NCBI RefSeq assembly: GCF_020164435.1
Contig: NZ_JAIUDQ010000001.1
Coordinates: forward strand, 372,001 to 436,000
DNA: 64,000 nucleotides
Direction: 5' to 3'
DNA from: Phyllobacterium lublinensis
GTDB lineage: Bacteria; Pseudomonadota; Alphaproteobacteria; Rhizobiales; Rhizobiaceae
Part shown: positions 27,203-34,403 of the stretch, piece after piece
Layout: every line of letters starts with the position of its first letter
Position numbering within the stretch: the stretch's first letter is position 1
Made by a program: the position numbers and the translations under genes
The notes under the pieces: model-generated
What the model saw: only the letters and a program-made list of their open reading frames with translations
Told to the model about the DNA's origin: nothing
The model's database searches: none

Positions 27203-27717
27203 TTCCTCCTGATGGAAATTGAGACAGAACCGTTGTCGAGGTGGGCACCTGGAATGTCTTCCTTGGCCTCCAGCGCTTCTTTCAGCGCCTTTTTGTCGAG
27301 CTTCGGTTCCACCTTTGGGATGGTCCAGAACGTGGCCGGAATGTCCGCCTCGTTGTCGATAACGATGTTGGGCTTACGCTTTGACAGGAAGATCGTTGCC
27401 GTAGGCAGCGTAATCTTCTCCTGTTCAGTGACCATCATGGCTTGTTCCATGGCGGCGCGTCTCCGTTCGATGCGCTGCTCGATCGCCTTGCGACGGTCGG
27501 CGTATGCCTCTTCCTTCGCCTTGAGCCCAATGATCAGGACGTCATCCTCATCGTTTGCGTCCATTGCCGCAGTCATGGCTTCGAAGAACGAGGTTTCACC
27601 TTCGATGGCGGTTTCAACGATCTCCTGATCGTCGGCGTCACCACTCTCCCTGAGGCTGGCTAGCAGTCGCTTGGCCGCTTCTGTCTGGCGGTGCAGGGAA
27701 TGAGACGCATCGCTCAT
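27199..27717 (-). CDS. Siphovirus Gp157 family protein
   Basis: 172 residues with a long N-terminal helical, acidic coiled coil and the Gp157 signature TLPTATIFLSKRKPNIVIDNE, then IPATFWTIPKVEPKLDKKALKEAL. Gp157 proteins occur upstream of phage recombinases and in phage-resistance contexts; the exact activity is unclear. Overlaps both neighbours by four bases. Confidence 0.88.
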   Translation of the reverse strand: MSDASHSLHRQTEAAKRLLASLRESGDADDQEIVETAIEGETSFFEAMTAAMDANDEDDVLIIGLKAKEEAYADRRKAIEQRIERRRAAMEQAMMVTEQEKITLPTATIFLSKRKPNIVIDNEADIPATFWTIPKVEPKLDKKALKEALEAKEDIPGAHLDNGSVSISIRRK

Positions 27718-27887
27718 GCCAGTTCCTTCCGTTCAAAAACTGCGTTGAATGCGCGCTTCAAGGCGTATCTGACTGTCTCGTCAGGCTCGTTGAGCAATCG
27801 CTTTTCGATGTGCCGAAGCGCTTCGCCCCGCGAAAGCCTCTCGATAATGGCGCGGTCGGAGGCAATGCAGATCTGAGCCGCCGTCAT
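27714..27887 (-). CDS. Small phage protein, unknown (57 aa)
   Basis: A short helical protein (AAQICIASDRAIIERLSRGEAL, YALKRAFNAVFERKEL). ATG at 27887 overlaps the stop of the next gene as ATGA; a TTG 36 nt upstream is less likely. Confidence 0.6.
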   Translation of the reverse strand: MTAAQICIASDRAIIERLSRGEALRHIEKRLLNEPDETVRYALKRAFNAVFERKELA

Positions 27888-28096
27888 ATCGCACCATGGT
27901 TTCTGGCGATGAAGCGCCGGCAAAATGCAATTGCGCTGCGGAGCTCGTCATCGCTGGCGGTGTCGATGCCGTTCGGGACTGATCGAAGGATACGGGCGTT
28001 CTGCGCTTCCGTGCATTCGGTCAGCAGGGATTTCAGTTCAGATCGCAATTCGTCGGCGAGGGCGTCATACACGCGCTTCATGGCCTTCATGCTCAT
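27884..28096 (-). CDS. Small phage protein, unknown (70 aa)
   Basis: Helical protein with MKRVYDALADELRSELKSLL and DDELRSAIAFCRRFIAR. The ATG at 28096 overlaps the stop of the preceding 35-residue gene (ATGA), which decides the start; the longer upstream reading is rejected. Confidence 0.6.
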   Translation of the reverse strand: MSMKAMKRVYDALADELRSELKSLLTECTEAQNARILRSVPNGIDTASDDELRSAIAFCRRFIARNHGAI

Positions 28097-28200
28097 GGCA
28101 GCACCCAATAGGTCAGAACGGTCCAGAAAAAGCCGTTGCCCCAAAGGATGGCTGCCCGAATGGCGAAGGTGTCGCGAATGGTGGTGCGGGGCACGGTCAT
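28093..28200 (-). CDS. Tiny phage membrane-like protein (35 aa)
   Basis: It fits exactly between two genes with ATGA overlaps on both sides. The second half is hydrophobic and aromatic (AILWGNGFFWTVLTYWVLP), suggesting one membrane helix. No function can be assigned. Confidence 0.55.
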   Translation of the reverse strand: MTVPRTTIRDTFAIRAAILWGNGFFWTVLTYWVLP

Positions 28201-28448
28201 GCTGCTGCTCCACTGCGATCTTCGGCGTCAAAGACGAATCCAGGAACGATGGGGAGGGGAACGGTGCGCGAAGTGGTTAGAGCGCCAGCCTTGCGAAGCG
28301 CTTGCTCGATCTCGAGCTGCAGGCGCATCTCAGTGTTGGCCACGTAGGAAATGCCGTTGTGGTCAGCATCTGCGCGTTCCGCGAAATACTCGTGCGCTTC
28401 TTGCAAAGCTGAGATCATTGCTTCCATGGGAGTTTGTGAGCGGGTCAT
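28197..28448 (-). CDS. Small phage protein, unknown (83 aa)
   Basis: Helical N-terminal half (MEAMISALQEAHEYFAERADA, MRLQLEIEQALRKAGAL) and a proline-rich C-terminal tail. Coupled to both neighbours by overlapping start and stop codons. Confidence 0.6.
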   Translation of the reverse strand: MTRSQTPMEAMISALQEAHEYFAERADADHNGISYVANTEMRLQLEIEQALRKAGALTTSRTVPLPIVPGFVFDAEDRSGAAA

Positions 28449-28888
28449 CAGTTCACCCTCGATTTGAAACCGTTGCAGATGATGTGAGTTTCGCGAGCCA
28501 GCAGCTCTTCGATGTCGCGCATGTGACCGAGCAGGGCGTACTGTTCGACCATCTGGTCAGCTGCCTTGCGATTGAGCGGGATCAGCGCTTCAAGTTGCTG
28601 GAAAACCGTCCACGTAGCGCGTGGTAGCTTTGCCAGAGCGATTGCTGTTTCTAGATCGCCAGTCAGATTGGCGTGGTCTGTGAAGAGAGATGATGCGGTG
28701 TTGCCGGATCCCGTCCGCACCCAGAACGCAGCCTTGCCGTCAGCCGCAGCGAAGCAAGCAAACTGTTTTGAATTGGTGTCTGGATAGGAGCGCAGCGCAT
28801 CAGCAATGCTTTCGATGACAAAGCCTGTTTCTGCTTCAACCTGTTCCCGTGTTCTGAATTCTTGGTTGATGATGTTCATAGCATCCAT
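28448..28888 (-). CDS. First gene of the leftward recombination operon, unknown function
   Basis: 146 residues from the ATG at 28888 (MDAMNIINQ) or three codons less from 28879. Contains FACFAAADGKAAFWVRTG and a long helical stretch QLEALIPLNRKAADQMVEQYALLGHMRDIEELLARE. It lies directly behind the operator-controlled leftward promoter, so its product should be the earliest made on induction. I do not recognise a family. Confidence 0.6.
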   Translation of the reverse strand: MDAMNIINQEFRTREQVEAETGFVIESIADALRSYPDTNSKQFACFAAADGKAAFWVRTGSGNTASSLFTDHANLTGDLETAIALAKLPRATWTVFQQLEALIPLNRKAADQMVEQYALLGHMRDIEELLARETHIICNGFKSRVN

Positions 28889-28906
28889 CCCGTTGTTGAT
28901 GGATGA

Positions 28907-28961
28907 ATTATGCGATAATCGCACAATAAAAGCAATAACAATTTGTGCGAAAAAAGCACAA
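28907..28961 (-). promoter_or_regulatory. Leftward early promoter (PL-like) with two repressor operators
   Basis: On the minus strand, -35 TTGCTT (28935-28930) and -10 CATAAT (28912-28907) are 17 bp apart. Operator OL1 (28908-28926) overlaps the -10 and spacer: TTATGC-N7-GCACAA. Operator OL2 (28943-28961) is a perfect palindrome TTGTGC-N7-GCACAA just upstream. The perfect palindrome recurs at the repressor/cro gap. Confidence 0.75.
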
Positions 28962-29050
28962 TAATGCTATCGAGCCATGTACGTTCGTTGAAAATCCGAC
29001 TCGACTAATGTTTTTCGATCTGCTTTTTGTCAGAACAAAAGGAGAACAAA

Positions 29051-29272
29051 ATGAGCTTGGCGTTGGAAAATTATAACCGTGTATTTGCGCTGCATATTCG
29101 TTGTGCGAATTGCATTCGGGAGAGCGTGAAAGAGATATGCGGAGGGGAAGCGGGCCCCACAAATGTGGATGAGTTAGTCGAGAGCGGCCTGATCGAAAAA
29201 GTCCGGTTTGAATGCTTTCAATGCGAAAGCGTGATTGGACAACTAGTCGCGATTACTGAGCTTAAGGGGTGA
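29051..29272 (+). CDS. Small zinc-ribbon protein
   Basis: 73 residues with two CxxC pairs (RCANC and CFQC) about 38 residues apart, the spacing of a zinc ribbon. AAAGGAGA precedes the ATG at 29051. It is transcribed rightward from next to the left operators, toward the end of the Sel1 gene. DNA binding or a protein-protein role are both possible. Confidence 0.65.
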   Translation: MSLALENYNRVFALHIRCANCIRESVKEICGGEAGPTNVDELVESGLIEKVRFECFQCESVIGQLVAITELKG

Positions 29273-29297
29273 CGAATGGCAGGCATTAAGATTTTTC

Positions 29298-30152
29298 CTA
29301 GGATAACGCTTTAAGATAATTTTGGCTTTCGACGTGTCCTTGGCTGGCAGCCTTGTGCCACCATTCGGCCGCGGTGGCTGTGTTGGCATTCACGCCAAGC
29401 CCATCATGGTACATAACGCCCAGATTGAATTGTGCGTTGGCCGATCCTTGATCCGAGGCTCTTGTGAACAACTCTAAGGCTCGCTTGTAATCCTTGGTCA
29501 CGCCTAGTCCTTGGAAATACATAAGCCCTAAAGATAATTGCGCCCCAGTGTGATCCCGTGACGCCGCCTTAGTGAAGTACTCCAAGGATCGAGCGTAGTT
29601 CAGAGAGATGCCTTTATCCTCGAGGTAAAACATGCCGAGATTATATTGAGCGGTGACATTTCCTTGGTCCGCAGCCTTGTTCAACCAAACAAGGGCTTTG
29701 ACAAAATCCTGGGGGACACCCTTCCCGAAATAGTAATACGAGCCAATATTTGCCTGGCCGACGGCGTTTCCAAGCTCAGCAGATTTTCTATACCATTCTG
29801 CAGCCAATTCGTAGTTTTGCGGTACTCTTAACGATTTTCCGTACATAGCGCCAAGGTTATTCTGAGCCTGAGCATATCCCTGGTCTGCAGCCATCCGAAA
29901 GAGCGTAAAGGCCGCGGCATAATCTTGGGAAACGCCAAAGCCATTTAGAAAGAGCAGACCTAAGTCGTACTGCGCCTGTGCCGAGCCCTGTTCAGCTAGC
30001 GGTTTCCAGTGGTTGTAAGCCTCAATATAGTTATGAGCTTGGTATGCTGCATCGCCTTGTTCTTGTCCTGCACGAGCAATGTTCGGTACCGTAAATGTGA
30101 TCATCAGGACCAGAAACGCAACATGCAACCACTCACCCCAAAGGCAAATCAT
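29298..30152 (-). CDS. Secreted Sel1-repeat (SLR) protein, probable lysogenic-conversion gene
   Basis: 284 residues. A hydrophobic signal sequence (VAFLVLMITFTVPNIARA) precedes six or more Sel1-like repeats of about 36 residues, each with A-QG-A-AQ--LG-MY--G-GV--DY--A---- pattern. SLR proteins act as protein-protein scaffolds, often in the periplasm or at the cell surface. The start overlaps the repressor gene by 20 bp, so it is cotranscribed with the repressor and expressed in the lysogen. It is AT-richer than the host genes. Its effect on the host is unknown. Confidence 0.85.
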   Translation of the reverse strand: MICLWGEWLHVAFLVLMITFTVPNIARAGQEQGDAAYQAHNYIEAYNHWKPLAEQGSAQAQYDLGLLFLNGFGVSQDYAAAFTLFRMAADQGYAQAQNNLGAMYGKSLRVPQNYELAAEWYRKSAELGNAVGQANIGSYYYFGKGVPQDFVKALVWLNKAADQGNVTAQYNLGMFYLEDKGISLNYARSLEYFTKAASRDHTGAQLSLGLMYFQGLGVTKDYKRALELFTRASDQGSANAQFNLGVMYHDGLGVNANTATAAEWWHKAASQGHVESQNYLKALS

Positions 30153-30819
30153 TCACTATACGGCGCACAAGCATTATGATTTCAACGGTTGAACCATCAT
30201 CGGCGTGCATGTCGCGAGTGATCACGATAGGCTTATGTTTTGCGTTGGTTGAGCGCGGATGGAACTCGGTCCGATCGTGATAAATCTCGATCTGTTTGAT
30301 CGACCACTCGCGCGTATGGCCACCGTCGCGAGTGCGCTGAACGACGACAATCATGCCGTCGCGGAGGGTGGCTTCGTGAGCCACATCTTCATAAGCTACA
30401 CCTACCGCGCGGTCCCCCGAAAAAATCGGTCGAGGCTTTAGGGCATTCATAGAATCGCCCTCGACATCAAATGCCATCTGCCTTGCACCCGGAAATCGAT
30501 CATCCGGTGGGAGCGAAATAAAAACTTGTTCCGACTGGTCCAATTCATCCACCTCACGAAAGGAACCTGCTTCCGTTTTGCCAACGACCGGGACCGGGAT
30601 CAGACCGCCGGCCGCGGCGCGGATCTCCGGCGTAGGGGGCGTTACACCAAAGTATGCTGCGGCTGCCGTGACCTCATGGGTCTTTAACTGGCGCTTACCT
30701 TTCACAACCTTGTTGATAGCCGATGGATGCAATCCGAGGCTTTCGGCCAGGCCGGTTTGGGTCTTGCCGGGCTGCTCAAGGTTTTCAACAACCCACTTTA
30801 TGTAAGGATCTTCAATCAT
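30133..30819 (-). CDS. Phage CI/LexA-like repressor (HTH + S24 peptidase)
   Basis: 228 residues. N-terminal Xre-type HTH (TQTGLAESLGLHPSAINKVVKGKRQL), then an S24 autocleavage domain with the serine in VEGDSMN (Ser123) and the general-base lysine in SIKQIE (about Lys175). A plausible Ala-Gly cleavage point is KTEAG near residue 84, so RecA-induced self-cleavage and SOS induction are expected. Start at the ATG at 30819; a weak operator overlaps it, suggesting autoregulation. No clear Shine-Dalgarno precedes it, as in leaderless lambda cI mRNA. Confidence 0.92.
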   Translation of the reverse strand: MIEDPYIKWVVENLEQPGKTQTGLAESLGLHPSAINKVVKGKRQLKTHEVTAAAAYFGVTPPTPEIRAAAGGLIPVPVVGKTEAGSFREVDELDQSEQVFISLPPDDRFPGARQMAFDVEGDSMNALKPRPIFSGDRAVGVAYEDVAHEATLRDGMIVVVQRTRDGGHTREWSIKQIEIYHDRTEFHPRSTNAKHKPIVITRDMHADDGSTVEIIMLVRRIVNDLPLG

Positions 30820-30904
30820 ATGTGATTTTCGCACACGAAAAATCAGCCGTCTTGTGCGAAGATCGCATATTTAGGCTTGCGTTATTTGTGCGATTATAGC
30901 ACAA
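30818..30904. promoter_or_regulatory. Right operator cluster between repressor and Cro-like gene
   Basis: A perfect copy of TTGTGC-N7-GCACAA lies at 30886-30904 and a one-sided match TTGTGC-N7-GCATAT at 30852-30870. A weak version (half-site GCACAC) at 30818-30836 covers the repressor start codon. A rightward promoter TTGCGT (30877-30882) and CACAAT (30900-30905), 17-bp spacing, is overlapped by the perfect operator. Confidence 0.75.
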
Positions 30905-30911
30905 TAGAGTT

Positions 30912-31154
30912 ATGACACACTCACTAGAGCCAGCAACGAGCATTATTTCCCGTCTCGGCGGATTGGGTATCGTCCAAGAAGTGACGGGGGCAAGTCGCAC
31001 TCGCGTGTACCGTTGGACGCAACCAAAAGAGAAGGGCGGTACGGGCGGGATTATACCGTTGAACCATGCGCCTAAGCTGTTGTCATACGCTAAGGAGGCC
31101 GGCGTCGATCTTACCGCGAATGATTTTCTCCCGATCGAGGAGAACGCTGCATGA
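30912..31154 (+). CDS. Cro-like HTH protein
   Basis: 80 residues: an HTH (LGIVQEVTGASRTRVYRWTQP, split by the turn) with a C-terminal segment KLLSYAKEAGVDL typical of YdaS/Cro-like phage regulators. It is the first rightward gene, facing the repressor across shared operators. There is no Shine-Dalgarno, and the predicted promoter would place the transcript start almost at the ATG. Stop and next start overlap (ATGA). Confidence 0.8.
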   Translation: MTHSLEPATSIISRLGGLGIVQEVTGASRTRVYRWTQPKEKGGTGGIIPLNHAPKLLSYAKEAGVDLTANDFLPIEENAA

Positions 31155-31720
31155 GCGCCGAGGCGGAAATCAAACAATTGATCGACCGCATTCTCCGCCT
31201 CAAGGAAGAGCAGGACGCGCTCGGCGAAGATATCCGCGAGGTTTATGCGGAGGCCAAGGGTAGGGGTTACGACAAGACCGCGCTCGGACACGTGGTTTCC
31301 CATGTCCGCAAGGTCCAGAAACTTGGCCAGGACACGCTGCATGAGCGCGAAGCGATCTTCGATTTGTACCTCACCGCGTACGAGACTGGTGGTCAGGCGC
31401 CCGCGTCTGCGCGCACACGAGAAAACATTGACGAATTTCCTTCCAAAGAACTTAGCAGCCAAGTGGCTGCCAACACAGGAGGCGACGATGTAGATGGCAG
31501 CGCGGCGCGCGCATCGACCCAAAACGAGGTGGACGTCGCTGGTCCCGTTAATGAAGCTTCCACATCCACGTTCAATCCGCCTGCATTTCTGCAGGATCAG
31601 ACGAAGTCGATCCGCGACTATCGTCCACATTGTCAGAAGCCTGATGCCTGTGGCGCTTCCGGTCTGAAGCATTGCTACTCCTGTGCGAAATTGATTGCGC
31701 CGGAAAGCGAGGTCGCATGA
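31151..31720 (+). CDS. GapR-like (DUF2312) protein with cysteine-rich C-terminal extension
   Basis: 189 residues. The N-terminal 70 residues are a DUF2312/GapR helix pair (QLIDRILRLKEEQDALGEDIREVYAEAKGRGYD), the fold of the alphaproteobacterial nucleoid protein that clamps overtwisted DNA. The remaining 110 residues are unlike GapR: a disordered acidic/threonine-rich linker and a C-terminal HCQKPDACGASGLKHCYSC, spaced like a metal-binding knuckle. The first half may act on DNA during phage replication or transcription; the second half's role is unknown. Confidence 0.8.
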   Translation: MSAEAEIKQLIDRILRLKEEQDALGEDIREVYAEAKGRGYDKTALGHVVSHVRKVQKLGQDTLHEREAIFDLYLTAYETGGQAPASARTRENIDEFPSKELSSQVAANTGGDDVDGSAARASTQNEVDVAGPVNEASTSTFNPPAFLQDQTKSIRDYRPHCQKPDACGASGLKHCYSCAKLIAPESEVA

Positions 31721-31977
31721 CGACCACGACCCTGATCAGCGAATGGCTTGAGAAGAACGGCGGTCCCCGCAAATTTGCGCAGGGTGACAACAGCGATTTC
31801 CTTGCGCTCCGCCGCTATCTCGAAAAGCACGGCTACCGCATCAATGGGCATCGCTATCATTACATCGTTTCCAAGGGAAAGTTCCGCAGGCAGTTTGAAC
31901 GCCGTGGCTTGACCAAGTTCGTTGACGAGCTGCGTGTTGCAGAAGGCCTTCCTCCGATCCTGGCGAGGGCTTCCTGA
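31717..31977 (+). CDS. Small phage protein, unknown (86 aa)
   Basis: Basic protein with LALRRYLEKHGYRINGHRYHYIV and FRRQFERRGLTKFVDELR, possibly DNA-binding. Coupled to the DUF2312 gene by ATGA. Confidence 0.6.
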   Translation: MTTTTLISEWLEKNGGPRKFAQGDNSDFLALRRYLEKHGYRINGHRYHYIVSKGKFRRQFERRGLTKFVDELRVAEGLPPILARAS

Positions 31978-32439
31978 TGGATCGCGCCTCATTTGAGCTT
32001 CTGTTCTGTCCTGAAATTCTCGTTGGCGTGTCCTGCCAAGCTAACGCCGTTTCTGCGAATGCGCGCACGGACGTCCAGCCGCACAATCGAATTGCAGCCA
32101 CCACCTCCCTGTTCCCCTCCCTGGCTGTAAAGACTGACGGAGGAAGCCGCGGCTTTGGCTTCCTCCGTCCCTTTTCTTGCCTTCACGCGGGACAGGAGTG
32201 CGCCGGCAAGAAATCCAATCTGTTTTTCGGACCAATCATCAACCTCGTGATCCCCATCGCTCTGGTTGTTGCGGTCGCTCGCCCTATCAAGGGCATCTTC
32301 TTTGTGCTTCGTCGCTGTCTCCGTTTTGTTCGGTGTCTCATCGCTCATGTGGTCAACGATATGAGCGGAGTCACCCAAAGTGCCGGAAACATCTCCCAAG
32401 CCCGTGGAAATCTCACCCAAGTTTTCGGAAGGTCTAGCC
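31978..32439. other. Ambiguous region with terminator and competing open frames
   Basis: A rightward frame (31977-32447) starts with a TGATG overlap, but a strong terminator hairpin lies in its middle. A leftward frame (31989-32449) has a charged, protein-like sequence with SENLGEISTGLGDVSGTLGD repeats but no good ribosome site. A third frame gives a proline-rich PETSPKPVEISPKFSE leading into the next gene. None can be preferred with confidence. Confidence 0.4.
32136..32169 (+). terminator. Strong early-operon terminator hairpin
   Basis: A perfect 13-bp stem (GACGGAGGAAGCC with its complement) with an 8-nt loop, followed by CCTTTTCTTG on the plus strand. It would end the first rightward transcript after the DUF2312-linked genes, in the manner of lambda tR. 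Confidence 0.75.
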
Positions 32440-32754
32440 ATGTCTGACGCCGATCTTGCCGCCAACTTGCTCGACGACGTCATCGGAAGTCGCGGAGTAC
32501 GCGAGCCTGTCAAGAGCATGTTGGATCGTGCGTATCGCGCCTTGAACAAATGCAACGACGAATGGACGCGCCGCCGCGTCCGCTCGATTTTCAACAAAGA
32601 AACTACACGGATCGACCATCGCGAGATCGAAGAGATGCGCGCAGTGATCCGAGCGAGGGAGACGCATGCAGCATTCAAATCCGAGACCGCCGCTATTGCT
32701 GCGATGGCTGTCAACTCAGCGTCGTCTGAAAATCGCGGTGAAACTGCGCGATAA
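32440..32754 (+). CDS. Phage early protein, unknown (104 aa)
   Basis: Mostly helical: LAANLLDDVIGSRGVREPVKSML, RRRVRSIFNKETTRIDHREI. GGAAGG lies 8 nt before the ATG. An in-frame upstream extension from a GTG (32380) would add a proline-rich leader, so the start is not certain. Confidence 0.6.
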   Translation: MSDADLAANLLDDVIGSRGVREPVKSMLDRAYRALNKCNDEWTRRRVRSIFNKETTRIDHREIEEMRAVIRARETHAAFKSETAAIAAMAVNSASSENRGETAR

Positions 32755-32806
32755 GGCAGCCTCGCTTGCCGAGTGGATTGCGCCTGAGATCAGGGGTGTG
32801 AAATGA
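32666..32806 (+). CDS. Possible 46-aa basic amphipathic protein overlapping the previous gene
   Basis: Start ATG with GAGGGAG 6 nt upstream, inside the end of the 104-residue gene in another frame. The product NPRPPLLLRWLSTQRRLKIA is followed by KLRDKAASLAEWIAPEIRG, basic and amphipathic. Its stop overlaps another ATG as ATGA. Confidence 0.42.
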   Translation: MQHSNPRPPLLLRWLSTQRRLKIAVKLRDKAASLAEWIAPEIRGVK

Positions 32807-32811
32807 GTAAC

Positions 32812-33636
32812 TTAAGAGCCCTTGTTGGGACCGAAATTGCCCAGCTTCAAAACTTCGGAAAGATTGGGGGGCTCAATCGTATCTGGACCATGTCCGGGCG
32901 TTCTTCTGAACAATGCTTCCAGGACCAAAGGTCGATCTGCTCTAACATCTTTATCTTGTTCTACAAGATGAAGATAAGTCTCCAGCATAGTGTTTCGCTG
33001 TCTGGCGTCATCCATCAGCAGAAGCGATCGCATGTTGAATCTAACCACGATGCGAATGAGCCAGATAAAAAGGGCTACTGGGAGTGTTACGAGCACGAGG
33101 CGGCTAACAGCGGCGATCAAAATTGCGGTTTCGGTAGCATTTTCTGGAAGGTCGACCAGAACCGCTTGGCCGAGAGCATGGAAAAAGGCAAATATCGCCG
33201 CGGAGTTCAATATGGCCAAGACAGGAACGCCAACCAGCAGCAAGACAAGAACCACACAGGATGCAATGTAAGCATTTTTTGCGCGCTCAGCGCTTTGCGT
33301 CCAAAGCAGCCGAGCCTCTTTAAGTTTCAGTTCTTCCACTACGGTTGCCTTGAAGTTTTCAAACGCGGTTACCGGATCCCCGACCGTCTTTTGAAAATCA
33401 TCCATTCTGCCTTCAAGGGTCATCAAATCGCGCGAAACGTGATTGTAACGATCGTCGATTGTGTCCGCAAAGACGCCAATATCCCGAAGCTTTTCCGCGC
33501 GTTTTTCGAGGTGCCGATCCACGAATTTGCCAATGACTTCCTCAGTCATATTCCGCCGACCACCGCCCAGCCCGATTTGTTCCTCAGGAAGCCCAAGATG
33601 ATTGCTGCCTTTGGTCAGATTTTCTTCCTCAGCCAT
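32812..33636 (-). CDS. DUF6161-like membrane protein on the opposite strand of the early operon
   Basis: 274 residues. A helical cytoplasmic N-terminal half (EKRAEKLRDIGVFADTIDDRYNH) is followed by two strong membrane segments (YIASCVVLVLLLVGVPVLAIL and AILIAAVSRLVLVTLPVALF, about residues 140-205) and a C-terminal LLLMDDARQRNTMLETYLHL-type block, then LVLEALFRRTPG, which I recognise as DUF6161. Its antisense orientation to the early genes marks it as a likely moron or lysogeny-expressed gene. A long plus-strand frame overlapping it is its shadow. Confidence 0.78.
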   Translation of the reverse strand: MAEEENLTKGSNHLGLPEEQIGLGGGRRNMTEEVIGKFVDRHLEKRAEKLRDIGVFADTIDDRYNHVSRDLMTLEGRMDDFQKTVGDPVTAFENFKATVVEELKLKEARLLWTQSAERAKNAYIASCVVLVLLLVGVPVLAILNSAAIFAFFHALGQAVLVDLPENATETAILIAAVSRLVLVTLPVALFIWLIRIVVRFNMRSLLLMDDARQRNTMLETYLHLVEQDKDVRADRPLVLEALFRRTPGHGPDTIEPPNLSEVLKLGNFGPNKGS

Positions 33637-33714
33637 AACATTCCCCCCATTTCAGCCTTGCCAATTCATAGGCCGCTGGAAGCAACTATTGCAATGGCAC
33701 AAAAGGGGGCTGGC

Positions 33715-33831
33715 GTGAACGACAACGACATCCCCGCTAAGCCTTGGGAAGTGGCGATCTGCATCGTGCTTTTGAGGCTGCTCGTTGTTCTGATTGTCCT
33801 CGACTACCTCTACACCGTTGAGGTGCAATGA
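33715..33831 (+). CDS. Tiny phage membrane protein (38 aa)
   Basis: GTG start with AAAGGGGG 6 nt upstream (an ATG at 33694 is the alternative). The product is NDNDIPAKPWE followed by a strong membrane helix (VAICIVLLRLLVVLIVLDYL). Its stop overlaps the methyltransferase start. Confidence 0.6.
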   Translation: MNDNDIPAKPWEVAICIVLLRLLVVLIVLDYLYTVEVQ

Positions 33832-34403
33832 TGCACTTGTTTGACTGGCCCTTCGGCGACATCAACCCTCACAGCTTCGACATGATCATGGCCGATCCGC
33901 CTTGGCGATTTGTTGTCAGATCGCCGAAAGGGGAGGCGAAGAGCGCACAGTCGCACTACGAAACCATGCCTCTTGAGGAAATCAACGCCCTTCCGGTCAT
34001 GGATCTTGCATCGCCGAATTGTGTGCTTTGGCTTTGGTGCACCGCGCCGATGCTTCCACAGCAGCTCACCACCGTAAAGGCATGGGGATTCGAGTATTGC
34101 ACCGAGGGTGTTTGGGTAAAGATGACCAAACACGGCAAGGTGTCCTTCGGTACCGGTTACGGCCTTCGTGGTGCCCATGAGCCGTTCATTATCGCCAAAC
34201 GAGGCGAACCGAAGCTTACCAAATCAACCCGATCGGTGATTCACGGAAAGGCGCGAGAGCATTCTCGAAAGCCTGAAGAAGCATATCGCGAAGCGGAACG
34301 TTTGATGCCTAGCGCATGTCGCATCGAGCTTTTCTCACGCACTGATCGGCCCGGATGGACCGTTTGGGGCAGTGAGACCGGCAAGTTTGGAGAAGCGGCA
34401 TGA
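33828..34403 (+). CDS. MT-A70 family adenine DNA methyltransferase
   Basis: 191 residues. The catalytic DPPW motif is at residues 23-26 (MADPPWRF), followed by the MT-A70 markers CVLWLWCTAP and GYGLRGAHEPFIIAKRG, and a C-terminal CRIELFSRTDRPGWTVWG. The family methylates N6 of adenine. No paired restriction enzyme is visible, so it is probably an orphan phage enzyme protecting or marking phage DNA. Coupled to both neighbours by overlapping codons. Confidence 0.9.
   Translation: MMHLFDWPFGDINPHSFDMIMADPPWRFVVRSPKGEAKSAQSHYETMPLEEINALPVMDLASPNCVLWLWCTAPMLPQQLTTVKAWGFEYCTEGVWVKMTKHGKVSFGTGYGLRGAHEPFIIAKRGEPKLTKSTRSVIHGKAREHSRKPEEAYREAERLMPSACRIELFSRTDRPGWTVWGSETGKFGEAA

Noticed and set aside
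32803..33831. Long plus-strand frame across 32803-33831
   Set aside because: It is antisense to the DUF6161-like gene, whose two membrane segments and domain end are recognisable. Only the last 38-45 codons (from 33694 or 33715) look real.
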